Assembly: GCF_002453355.1 (NCBI RefSeq)
Contig: NZ_DKGQ01000054.1
Coordinates: 18,098 to 24,264 of the forward strand
DNA: 6,167 bases
Reading direction: 5' to 3'
Source: Psychrobacter sp. UBA6766
Lineage (GTDB): Bacteria; Pseudomonadota; Gammaproteobacteria; Pseudomonadales; Moraxellaceae
This document shows positions 1 to 6,160 of the stretch, in pieces. The stretch's first letter is position 1, and each line of letters begins with the position of its first letter. The translations under genes were made by a program, and so were the position numbers. The notes beneath the pieces were generated by a model. It had not been told where the DNA came from. It worked only from the letters and a program-made list of their open reading frames with translations, and did not search any database.

Positions 1-25
1 GAGGTGTGACTGGTGCGAAAGTCAT
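1..25 (-). CDS. pstA: PstA phosphate ABC transporter permease, N-terminal start only (partial)
   Basis: Only the first eight codons (MTFAPVTP) are inside the window; the gene runs off base 1. The call rests on position: it is the next gene on the same strand after pstC, where pstA, the second membrane subunit of the PstSCAB transporter, normally lies. The ATG at 25-23 has a good Shine-Dalgarno, AAGAAGGA on the minus strand at 43-36, ten bases upstream. The frame is closed by TGA shortly upstream, so no earlier start is possible in it. The 101-base gap between the pstC stop and this ATG shows no terminator hairpin. A second frame is open across the whole gap, from inside the pstC end to base 1, without an ATG, and is the main alternative. 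No conserved domain is visible in so short a piece. Confidence 0.55.
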
Positions 26-126
26 GAAGCGTTTGTCCTTCTTGGGTCAAATAATGGCTGCAAATAACGTATTTAGTTTGTTTCAGCTTGATTTGATTGG
101 CTTTGTTAGCTTTTAAAATAGGGTGT

Positions 127-1077
127 TTAATTACCTGCTTTTTGGTCAATACGCATGAGCATAAGCTTAGATATTGATAGAACGATAAAGGTAATCACAA
201 ACAGTATTAATCCTAAATGTAGTAATGACGATAAATGCAGCTCGCTTGACGCTTCAGCAAACTCGTTGGCCAGCGCTGAAGTGATGGTCACTCCAGAGGT
301 GAATAGACTTGGGCTGATATTAAAGGCATTACCAATCAAGAAGGTCACGGCCATCGTCTCGCCAAGCGCTCGACCAAGTCCCAAAATCACGCCACCAACC
401 ACACCTGCTTTGGTATAAGGGAGGATAATTTTAAACATCACCTCCCACGTAGTGGCGCCCATGCCGTACGCCGATTCTTTTAGCAGGTCTGGCACCACAG
501 AGAAAACATCGCGCATGGTAGCGGCGATAAAGGGAATAATCATAATCGCCAGTATTAACGAGGCGGTAAATAGTCCCAGTCCCATCGGCGCACCGGTAAA
601 AACCTTGCCAATAATAGGTAGGGGGCCAATATTTTCAATAAACCAAGGCTGAATATGATCACCAAAAAACGGTGCAAAGACAAACAAGCCCCACATGCCG
701 TAGATGATGGAAGGGATACCTGCCAGCAGCTCGATAGCAATACCCAATGGCTTTTTTAAAAAGTTGGGGCAAAGTTCCGTTAAAAAGATAGCAATCCCAA
801 AGCTGACTGGCACGGCGATACAGATAGCGATGAGCGAGGTGACCACTGTCCCATAAATGGGCGCGAGCGCACCGTATTGATCGTTCACCGTATCCCAGTT
901 ATTGTTGGTATAAAACCCCAAGCCAAACTCAGTGATACTTGGCCACGCACCGACAATCAATGACAGCATGATGCCACCAAGCGACAAGAGCACCAAGATT
1001 GCAAATGCTTTGGTGGCATTCACAAAAATTGCGTCATAGCATTTTTGTTTTGCCAGTTGGGATTTTAGGTCTGCCAT
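127..1077 (-). CDS. pstC: PstC, phosphate ABC transporter permease
   Basis: Inner-membrane permease that, with PstA, forms the channel of the PstSCAB high-affinity phosphate importer, powered by the ATPase PstB and fed by PstS. The 316-residue length is usual for the family. Hydrophobic segments lie near residues 24-46, 74-99, 112-138, 168-187, 221-247 and 284-307, giving the expected six-span topology. The cytoplasmic EAA-type loop that docks on PstB is at about 201-220 (ESAYGMGATTWEVMF), followed by the highly conserved GLGRALGETMA (233-243), whose Arg and Glu are known to matter in phosphate permeases. The start ATG at 1077 has GAGG five bases upstream. It lies 45 bases after pstS with no hairpin between, so cotranscription from the pstS Pho promoter is likely. 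It appears intact. The PstC rather than PstA assignment follows from overall resemblance and gene order. Confidence 0.95.
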   Translation of the reverse strand: MADLKSQLAKQKCYDAIFVNATKAFAILVLLSLGGIMLSLIVGAWPSITEFGLGFYTNNNWDTVNDQYGALAPIYGTVVTSLIAICIAVPVSFGIAIFLTELCPNFLKKPLGIAIELLAGIPSIIYGMWGLFVFAPFFGDHIQPWFIENIGPLPIIGKVFTGAPMGLGLFTASLILAIMIIPFIAATMRDVFSVVPDLLKESAYGMGATTWEVMFKIILPYTKAGVVGGVILGLGRALGETMAVTFLIGNAFNISPSLFTSGVTITSALANEFAEASSELHLSSLLHLGLILFVITFIVLSISKLMLMRIDQKAGN

Positions 1078-1122
1078 AAAAACCTCAATAATCTAATAAG
1101 CCTTGAATTAATAAGTTTCGAG

Positions 1123-2301
1123 CTACTTTGCTGAGCTATAAACAGGCTTACCTTCGCTGTCTACTACCTCGTTCCATTTTGCTTTAAATAAAGCCACCGC
1201 CGTGTCTGAAAAAGGCACGTAATCTAGGCTCATCGCGTCATCATCGCCCTGAGCATAAGCCCAATCAAAGAAGTTAAGAACACCTGCCACTTGCCTGGCG
1301 TCTTTTGGTTGTTTATGGACTAAGATAAAGGTAGCGGCGGCGATAGGCCATGCTTGAGCCGTTTCAGAGTTGGTGATGACTTTATAAAAGCCTTCTTGCT
1401 TTGACCAATCGATATCACCAGCGGCGGCGAATGTTTGCGCAGAGGGCTGCACGACGTTGCCAGCGGCATTTTTCAGGGCAACGTGTGCCATGCCGTTTTG
1501 CTTGGCATAGGCATATTCAACGTAGCCGATAGAGTTTTTCATACGCGTTACATAGCTTGATACGCCTTCGTTACCTTTACCGCCAGCACCGGTTGCTGAG
1601 GTTGGCCATTTCACGGTTTTATCGACGCCAACGCTGTCTTTCCAGTCGTTTGACACTTTGGCTAAGTAATCGGTAAAGTTAAAGGTTGTGCCCGAACCAT
1701 CTGAGCGAAATACCGTGGTAATGGCGGCGTCAGGAAGGGTCAAGTTAGGGTTCATGGCCGCGATGGCAGGGTCATTCCATTTGCTGATTTTGCCAAGATA
1801 GATGTCAGCGAGCATTTTTCCATCGAGCGTTAATTGACCAGGCGCAACGCCATCGATATTGACGATAGGTACCACGCCGCCGATAACGGTCGGGAATTGA
1901 ATCAGACCAGCTTCGTTTAATTCCGCTGGTGTCATTGGCGCATCGGACGCCCCAAAATCAACGGTTTTTGCGACGATTTGTTTGATACCACCCGATGAAC
2001 CAATCGATTGATAGTTCACTTGACCGCCCGTTGCTTTATGGTAGGCATCTGACCATTTAGCATAAATAGGCTGCGGGAAAGAAGCGCCCGCTCCGGTGAT
2101 ATTCATTGATACATTGTTATCTGACTTAGCGGCTGACGACGTAGCGTCTGCGGTATTGGCAGGAGTAGTGGTTGATGGCGATGAAGTAGCTGGCTCATTG
2201 CTTTCATTGCTTTCATTGCTTTCATTGCTATTGGAGTTTTTATTACAAGCAGCTAAAGTCAAGGTACTCGCGACGGCTAAAGCTATTAATGAATAACGCA
2301 T
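1123..2301 (-). CDS. pstS: PstS, phosphate-binding lipoprotein of the Pst transporter
   Basis: Periplasmic binding protein that captures inorganic phosphate and delivers it to PstC/PstA. Residues 1-18 form a lipoprotein signal with lipobox LAAC and lipidated Cys19, so it should be membrane-anchored, unlike soluble E. coli PstS. Residues 20-65 are a low-complexity Asn/Ser/Glu then Ser/Thr/Ala tether, containing four SNE repeats. The binding domain begins near 67 (NITGAGASFPQPIYAKW). It aligns by eye with E. coli PstS throughout: GSSGG at 101-105, FGASDAP at 116-122, RSDGSGTTF at 199-207, TVKWP and IGYVEYAYAKQN further on. Phosphate ligands match as Ser102, Asp120, Arg199, Ser203 and Thr205; the E. 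coli Thr10 position is Ser74. Length 392 exceeds the usual roughly 345 because of the tether. The start ATG has AGGAG five bases upstream. The gene heads the operon and lies downstream of a Pho box on its own strand. Confidence 0.97.
   Translation of the reverse strand: MRYSLIALAVASTLTLAACNKNSNSNESNESNESNEPATSSPSTTTPANTADATSSAAKSDNNVSMNITGAGASFPQPIYAKWSDAYHKATGGQVNYQSIGSSGGIKQIVAKTVDFGASDAPMTPAELNEAGLIQFPTVIGGVVPIVNIDGVAPGQLTLDGKMLADIYLGKISKWNDPAIAAMNPNLTLPDAAITTVFRSDGSGTTFNFTDYLAKVSNDWKDSVGVDKTVKWPTSATGAGGKGNEGVSSYVTRMKNSIGYVEYAYAKQNGMAHVALKNAAGNVVQPSAQTFAAAGDIDWSKQEGFYKVITNSETAQAWPIAAATFILVHKQPKDARQVAGVLNFFDWAYAQGDDDAMSLDYVPFSDTAVALFKAKWNEVVDSEGKPVYSSAK
2195..2230 (-). repeat. 9-base tandem repeat (four copies) coding the PstS tether
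   Basis: Four head-to-tail copies of tcattgctt on the plus strand (2195-2203, 2204-2212, 2213-2221, 2222-2230); the last copy differs at its final base. On the coding strand this reads AGC AAT GAA (Ser-Asn-Glu). The unit is a multiple of three, so a gain or loss of copies would lengthen or shorten the lipoprotein tether without breaking the frame. It sits just after the lipidated cysteine. Confidence 0.9.
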
Positions 2302-2394
2302 TATTTCTCCTAAAAAGTAACGATATTAAGTAATCAGAGTTGAGTATTGGATATTTATGAATAACAGAGCTGATTTCAATATTTTGTAAATGGT

Positions 2395-2436
2395 GCTTTA
2401 TTCATACTGCTTTGTTCATAACGCTTTATTAAAAAT
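2395..2436. repeat. Three imperfect 14-base direct repeats in the pstS leader
   Basis: Units start with GCTTT at 2395, 2409 and 2423. Units 1 and 2 (GCTTTATTCATACT and GCTTTGTTCATAAC) match at 11 of 14 positions; units 2 and 3 match at 10 of 14. A further GCTTTG occurs at 2453. They lie between the predicted pstS transcription start and the coding region, so they would be transcribed. Their function is unknown, and in AT-rich DNA such weak repeats may be chance. Confidence 0.5.
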
Positions 2437-2472
2437 GATTTACTGCAAAGACGCTTTGTGGTCAATGAGCCC

Positions 2473-2506
2473 ATTGTGCCGAGCAAATATGACAGTTTGA
2501 TGAAAT
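2473..2506 (-). promoter_or_regulatory. Pho box and -10 of the pstS operon promoter
   Basis: Read on the minus strand, 2506-2489 is ATTTCAT-CAAA-CTGTCAT: two 7-base half-sites 11 bases apart, the known PhoB-binding layout, with the second half-site matching the CTGTCAT consensus perfectly. Exactly ten bases further is CACAAT (2478-2473), matching four of six bases of TATAAT. The Pho box takes the place of the -35 element, as in known PhoB-activated sigma-70 promoters. It should drive pstS-pstC-pstA under phosphate starvation. Confidence 0.82.
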
Positions 2507-2580
2507 AAGATATTTTTGTGAAAAAAGTCATTTAATTAAAATAGACGTGTGATAAAGGGCAGAGGTACTGCTAATGGCGG

Positions 2581-2609
2581 CTGATATCTTGTGCAAAAGT
2601 CGTTATGAT
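2581..2609 (+). promoter_or_regulatory. Possible PhoB-independent promoter upstream of phoB
   Basis: CTGATA (2581-2586, four of six -35 bases) is separated by 17 bases from TATGAT (2604-2609, five of six -10 bases). It points towards phoB and would start transcription upstream of the phoB Pho box, offering basal regulator expression. The support is the hexamers and spacing alone, and such matches are common in AT-rich intergenic DNA. Confidence 0.3.
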
Positions 2610-2647
2610 GGGAGCTGACGTTTTTGTAAAAGCGGATTTCAAGCTCA

Positions 2648-2681
2648 ATGTCATCAAACTGTCATAATTAAGCGGTTTAAT
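2648..2681 (+). promoter_or_regulatory. Pho box and -10 of the phoBR promoter
   Basis: 2648-2665 reads ATGTCAT-CAAA-CTGTCAT: a first half-site matching six of seven and a second matching seven of seven bases of CTGTCAT, with four bases between. Ten bases later comes TTTAAT (2676-2681), five of six bases of TATAAT. The layout is that of a PhoB-activated promoter, implying positive autoregulation of phoB-phoR. Its 18 bases differ at only one position from the pstS box. Confidence 0.85.
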
Positions 2682-2690
2682 GGGCAGGCA

Positions 2691-2718
2691 TTGACACCTA
2701 TTTATTGTTTTATTTATT
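2691..2718 (+). promoter_or_regulatory. Possible second promoter close to phoB
   Basis: A perfect TTGACA -35 hexamer lies at 2691-2696. The best -10 candidate, TTTATT at 2713-2718 with a 16-base spacer, matches four of six bases. It could give constitutive phoB transcription with a short leader. The weak -10 keeps this tentative. Confidence 0.25.
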
Positions 2719-2766
2719 TCTACGTTTTTGTCTTTTAACTTTGTCTTTCAGTAATGAGGCTATGGT

Positions 2767-3462
2767 ATGCGCAGTGAGCAGATTTTGATTGTCGAAGATG
2801 AACCTGCAATTCGCGAGATGGTAGTAATGACGCTAGAGATGGCGGGCTTTGAGAGTTTAGAAGCGGCTGATGTTGCAGAGGCGCATCAACAAGTGGTCGA
2901 TCACAGGCCGGCGCTGATTTTGCTCGATTGGATGTTACCAGGCGATAAAAGTGGCATTGATTTTTGCCGCATGCTCAAAAGCGATGAAGTGCTGGGCGAG
3001 ATACCAGTGATTATGCTGACCGCCAAAAGTGAAGAAGATAGTAAGGTGCATGGCCTTGATGCGGGCGCTGATGACTATATGACCAAGCCGTTTTCAACGC
3101 GTGAATTAATCTCAAGAATCAAAGCCGTATTACGCCGTGGCCGTGCGCTTAGTAGCGATAAGCCGATCGAAATAGGTAAGCTTAGTCTCGATCCAAAAAG
3201 CCAACGCATCACCGCTGATAATCAAGTTCTTGATATCGGGCCGACAGAGTATCGTCTATTGGCGTTTTTTATGAGTCATCCGGAGCGTGCTTATACACGC
3301 ACTCAACTGCTTGATCAGGTTTGGGGCGGTAATGTCTATATCGAGGATCGCACGATTGATGTGCATATCCGGCGTTTACGCAAATTACTACAGCCTTATG
3401 ATTGCAGTACCTTGATTCAAACGGTTCGCGGGACAGGTTATCGGTTTTCTGGTTTGGTTTAA
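2767..3462 (+). CDS. phoB: PhoB, phosphate regulon response regulator
   Basis: OmpR/PhoB-family transcription activator, phosphorylated by PhoR on phosphate limitation and then binding Pho boxes. The receiver domain (about 1-125) has acidic-pocket residues Glu10 and Asp11, phospho-acceptor Asp54 in LLDWMLPG, Thr85 and Lys107 in DDYMTKPF. The winged-helix DNA-binding domain (about 130-231) carries GPTEYRLLAFFMSHPERAY, VWGGNVYIEDRTIDVHIRR and the C-terminal TVRGTGYRF hairpin, nearly identical to E. coli PhoB, which supports recognition of the same box. Length 231 is normal, with one extra residue in the loop after Asp54 (PGDKSG). The ATG at 2767 has GAGG seven bases upstream; the ATG at 2762 is in another frame. 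It is the first gene of an operon with phoR, preceded by its own Pho box. Confidence 0.97.
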   Translation: MRSEQILIVEDEPAIREMVVMTLEMAGFESLEAADVAEAHQQVVDHRPALILLDWMLPGDKSGIDFCRMLKSDEVLGEIPVIMLTAKSEEDSKVHGLDAGADDYMTKPFSTRELISRIKAVLRRGRALSSDKPIEIGKLSLDPKSQRITADNQVLDIGPTEYRLLAFFMSHPERAYTRTQLLDQVWGGNVYIEDRTIDVHIRRLRKLLQPYDCSTLIQTVRGTGYRFSGLV

Positions 3463-3486
3463 TAAAGATGAGAGGTATGCATAACA

Positions 3487-4590
3487 ATGCTTAAAAAAAA
3501 CGCACCACAGAATAACGCCTCAAAGAATAAAGAACAGCAAGAAAACCAAAATCAGCTTGCCTTGCAAAACTCCACCGATCAGCTTAAAAAAATCAGAAGC
3601 GCCTTACGCGCACTGCGAGATGCAGTCATCTTGCTAAATGACGATGATGGTTTGGAGTGGTGGAATCAGGCCGCCGAAGATTTATTATTATTACAGTCGG
3701 CGGACCATGGCGAAAGTATTTTTGACTTTATTAACGTCCCTGAGTTTCGTCAGTACTATCATAATAAGATCACGGCCAATGATGGCGTACACATGAAATC
3801 ATGGCGCGACCCTAACCGTTATCTTAAATGTGAGCTCACGCCTTTTGGCGATGAAAAGCTGCTGATTATTTATGATGTGACCCGCTTACAACATTTAGAG
3901 CAAATGCGCCGCGACTTTGTGGCAAATGTTTCCCATGAGCTACGAACACCGCTCACCGTACTGATGGGCTATTTGGAGAATTTTTCCGATCAAGAAGATA
4001 TGCCGAGGCAATGGCGACGCGGGTTTGAACTGATGACGCAGCAGACTGCGCGTATGAATAGAGTGGTCAATGACTTGCTGCTGCTATCTAGAATTGAAAT
4101 TGAAGAGACGCATGAGCTGCATTATATTGATATGACCAAGCTGCTCACCCATGTCTATGATGACGCGCAGGCGTATAACCAAGAATACGGCCATACGTTG
4201 CACCTACAAATAGATACCTATGATGGTCTCTACGGCTCAGAGATGTATTTAAACAGTGCGTTGTCCAATTTGGTCATTAATGCCATTAAATATACGCCAA
4301 AAGGCGGCAATATCATCATCAGTTGGGCGAAAACCACAGATGGCTGTCGCTTTGCCGTCACTGATAATGGTATAGGTATAGCGCCCGAGCATATCGCACG
4401 ATTGACTGAGCGTTTTTACCGAGTAGACAGTGGGCGCAGTCGGGCGACAGGTGGTACTGGGCTGGGGCTAGCGATTGTAAAGCATGTGCTATACCAGTAT
4501 GACACAACTTTACAAATTGAATCATCAGAAGGCAGAGGTTCAACCTTTAGCGCTATATTTTCAACCGCTAAAACCTGCTCACCGCCCTGA
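3487..4590 (+). CDS. phoR: PhoR, phosphate regulon sensor histidine kinase (no membrane segments)
   Basis: Kinase/phosphatase partner of PhoB. Residues 1-40 are polar and rich in Asn, Gln and Lys. A PAS-like domain spans about 35-134, ending in IIYDVTRLQHLEQMRR. The HisKA domain has the phospho-acceptor His150 in FVANVSHELRTPLTV. The ATPase domain shows the N box around Asn265 (NLVINAIKYTP), G1 DNGIGIAP (293-300), the F box ERFYRVD (308-314) and G2 GGTGLGLAI (322-330). All match E. coli PhoR closely (ANVSHELRTPLTVL, IAPEHI.RLTERFYRVD). Oddity: E. coli PhoR has about 431 residues and begins with membrane helices and a charged region; this 367-residue protein has no hydrophobic span at all. phoB ends only 24 bases upstream, so no longer start is possible. 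GAGAGG lies 11 bases before the ATG, a longish spacing. Translation may be partly coupled to phoB. Confidence 0.95.
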   Translation: MLKKNAPQNNASKNKEQQENQNQLALQNSTDQLKKIRSALRALRDAVILLNDDDGLEWWNQAAEDLLLLQSADHGESIFDFINVPEFRQYYHNKITANDGVHMKSWRDPNRYLKCELTPFGDEKLLIIYDVTRLQHLEQMRRDFVANVSHELRTPLTVLMGYLENFSDQEDMPRQWRRGFELMTQQTARMNRVVNDLLLLSRIEIEETHELHYIDMTKLLTHVYDDAQAYNQEYGHTLHLQIDTYDGLYGSEMYLNSALSNLVINAIKYTPKGGNIIISWAKTTDGCRFAVTDNGIGIAPEHIARLTERFYRVDSGRSRATGGTGLGLAIVKHVLYQYDTTLQIESSEGRGSTFSAIFSTAKTCSPP

Positions 4591-4599
4591 GTATTTTTA

Positions 4600-4621
4600 C
4601 CTACATGGATGCAGGATTTTT
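4600..4621 (+). terminator. Weak possible terminator after phoR
   Basis: CCTACATGGATGCAGG (4600-4615) can fold into an imperfect short stem (CCT/AGG and CA/TG around one mismatch) followed at once by ATTTTT. A competing hairpin pairs CATGGATGC (4604-4612) with GCATCATG (4623-4630), eight pairs with one bulged G, but has no T-run after it. The 97-base gap between the converging phoR and receptor genes holds nothing stronger on either strand. Confidence 0.28.
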
Positions 4622-4687
4622 AGCATCATGCAGGGCAAAATCGACATCAAGATTAATATTTTCTAGTAACCGTAAGTTCTACGTCGC

Positions 4688-6160
4688 CTAAAAACTGGCC
4701 TTTAGACTGACGGACATCTGGCGCTCGGGTCCCATCCAGCAGTTATTGCTATCGTAGCAAGTACCGACATAGGTTTTATCAAACAAATTATTGATACTAG
4801 CGCCGACCGTAAGCATCGGATTGATTTGATAGCTGCCACCAATATCTACCAATGTCACACTTGGCAGCTCGTCTGAATTTTGCTTATCAAGTTGCATGCC
4901 GTCTTCATAGCGAACGCCTGCATTGAGAGTAAGCTTATCTGTGGCGTAATAATCTGCCCACAATGTCGCTTTGTGCTTAGCGGTTTGGGCAGGAGTGTTA
5001 CCGACCACGTCAGGGTTGAATTCATCTTCGGTAATCTCAGCATCGGTATAGCTGTAGCTTGCAGCAATATCTACCCAATCACTTAGCATGTGGCTACCTG
5101 AAACCTCGAAACCTTTAGAGGTAATTTCACCCGTTTGGGTTTGGCTTCTATAATTGATTTCATCAGCCACCACCACGTTCTTTTGCGTAATATCAAACAC
5201 CGCCAACGTTCCTTGTGTGGCGCGATCTGGGGACAGATATTTGATACCAACTTCTAACTGGTCAGCGGTGGTGGGCTCAAATGCCTTGTTGGTAACGAAG
5301 TTGCTACCGACAACAGGCTGAAACGACTGTGAATAGCTGGCATAAGGAGAGAAGCCATTATCAAAGTCATAAATGGCAGCAAGGCGACCACTGGTTTTTG
5401 ATGCGCTGTTATCAATCGTTTTGTTACTATAAACAGCACCTTTAGAGGCTTCGGTTTGCTCGGTAGTGCTGTCAAAGTTGTCATGACGTAAGCCTGCCAC
5501 CACTGTCAAATCTTGCCACTGCATCTCATCTTGTACATAAAACCCCAGCTGGCTTTGTTCGATGTCTTGTTTCTGTCGATAAATATCTAATGGTAGTGTG
5601 CCAGCATTGATTTGCGAAAAATCGGGATTGGACAAATCAAGGTTTGGGGTGCCATCTGCGCCAGCATCATAATAAGTGGAGCTACTGTCCGTTTCTTGAT
5701 ACTCCACACCGAATAATAAATTGTGCGAGGTATTGGCAGTATCTAACTGATAAGCCAGTTGATTGTCGGTAGTCCAGTTGTTCATCTTTTCATCGGTGGT
5801 ATAGGCCACACGATTTAAAATTTTGTCACTACCCGTGATAAACCCTTCTTGATTGTACATATTGCGCTGCTGCGCTTCGGCATCGGTATAGCGTAGGATA
5901 TGCTTAAAAGTTAATTTGTCATTGATAGCCCAGTTGACAGTCACACTTGGCATCAGTACTTCTTTGCTAAAATGATTCCACTCGTCACCTGCGTAGGCAT
6001 CACTATCTAGTTTGCCATAGCTAGCATTGTAAACTGTCCCAACAGCAGGAAGCGGAGTAGAAGGCACCATCTCTGGATCATCTTGATAAAAAAGATTGGC
6101 AAGAACGGAGACATCTTCTGTCGGTCGCCATTCAACTGACGGATTAATTAAGGGGCTGTC
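4688..6160 (-). CDS. TonB-dependent siderophore receptor, barrel part only; 5' end lost (probable pseudogene)
   Basis: Outer-membrane receptor for ferric siderophore uptake, energised by TonB. The open frame of 490 codons covers beta-barrel sequence: alternating aromatic/polar strands (LTFKHILRYTDAEAQ, HNLLFGVEYQET), PYASYSQSFQPV, QLEVGIKYL, then QTGEITSKGFEVSG, NLFDKTYVGTCYD and a terminal Phe, the usual BamA signal. The ending, with two cysteines (468 and 474) before GPER, resembles ferrichrome receptor FhuA, suggesting a hydroxamate-type ligand, but specificity cannot be read. Family members have about 700 residues; signal peptide, TonB box and plug are absent. Homology-like sequence (NPSVEWRPTEDVSVLANLFYQDDP) continues upstream of the first ATG (6070), which has no ribosome-binding site and is therefore unlikely to be the true start. 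The frame then meets TAG at 6161-6163. It converges on phoR and ends in TAG at 4690-4688. If the 5' part is really separated, the protein is non-functional. Confidence 0.85.
   Translation of the reverse strand, partial: DSPLINPSVEWRPTEDVSVLANLFYQDDPEMVPSTPLPAVGTVYNASYGKLDSDAYAGDEWNHFSKEVLMPSVTVNWAINDKLTFKHILRYTDAEAQQRNMYNQEGFITGSDKILNRVAYTTDEKMNNWTTDNQLAYQLDTANTSHNLLFGVEYQETDSSSTYYDAGADGTPNLDLSNPDFSQINAGTLPLDIYRQKQDIEQSQLGFYVQDEMQWQDLTVVAGLRHDNFDSTTEQTEASKGAVYSNKTIDNSASKTSGRLAAIYDFDNGFSPYASYSQSFQPVVGSNFVTNKAFEPTTADQLEVGIKYLSPDRATQGTLAVFDITQKNVVVADEINYRSQTQTGEITSKGFEVSGSHMLSDWVDIAASYSYTDAEITEDEFNPDVVGNTPAQTAKHKATLWADYYATDKLTLNAGVRYEDGMQLDKQNSDELPSVTLVDIGGSYQINPMLTVGASINNLFDKTYVGTCYDSNNCWMGPERQMSVSLKASF

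Larger units (their letters stand above)
2302..2766. other. Divergent regulatory region between pstS and phoB
   Basis: This 465-base AT-rich region has no gene I can support. From left to right it holds: the pstS ribosome-binding site (2307-2311 on the minus strand); a pstS leader of roughly 165 bases, if transcription starts just after the -10 at 2478-2473; three imperfect 14-base repeats; a small hairpin at 2446-2458 (CAAAG-ACG-CTTTG); the pstS Pho promoter; about 140 bases between the two Pho boxes; the phoB Pho promoter; and a phoB leader with GAGG at 2756-2759, seven bases before the phoB ATG. The two promoters point away from each other and do not overlap. Confidence 0.8.

Noticed and set aside
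155..740. Open frames on both strands inside pstC
   Set aside because: They lie opposite to or out of phase with a clearly conserved permease, lack family motifs and have no ribosome-binding sites. They are shadows.
1078..1122. Attenuating hairpin between pstS and pstC
   Set aside because: The 45-base spacer has a CTTATTA direct repeat but no inverted repeat able to form a stable stem.
2096..2296. Plus-strand open frame opposite the PstS signal and tether
   Set aside because: Its Leu/Ser repeats are just the reverse complement of the Ser-Asn-Glu repeats of PstS.
2376..2405. Nine-codon upstream frame (MNKAPFTKY) in the pstS leader, minus strand
   Set aside because: No Shine-Dalgarno precedes it, and its start falls in the 14-base repeats. 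A short frame like this is expected by chance.
3477..3494. Earlier ATG just after the phoB-phoR ribosome-binding site
   Set aside because: It gives only MHNNA before a stop and is not in the phoR frame. It is closer to GAGAGG than the phoR ATG, but no product is supported.
4591..4687. Bidirectional terminator between phoR and the receptor gene
   Set aside because: The hairpin at 4604-4630 has no T-run after it on either strand. Only a weak plus-strand candidate remains.
6068..6070. ATG at 6070 as the true start of the receptor gene
   Set aside because: There is no ribosome-binding site, barrel-like sequence continues upstream of it, and a receptor starting there would lack signal peptide and plug.
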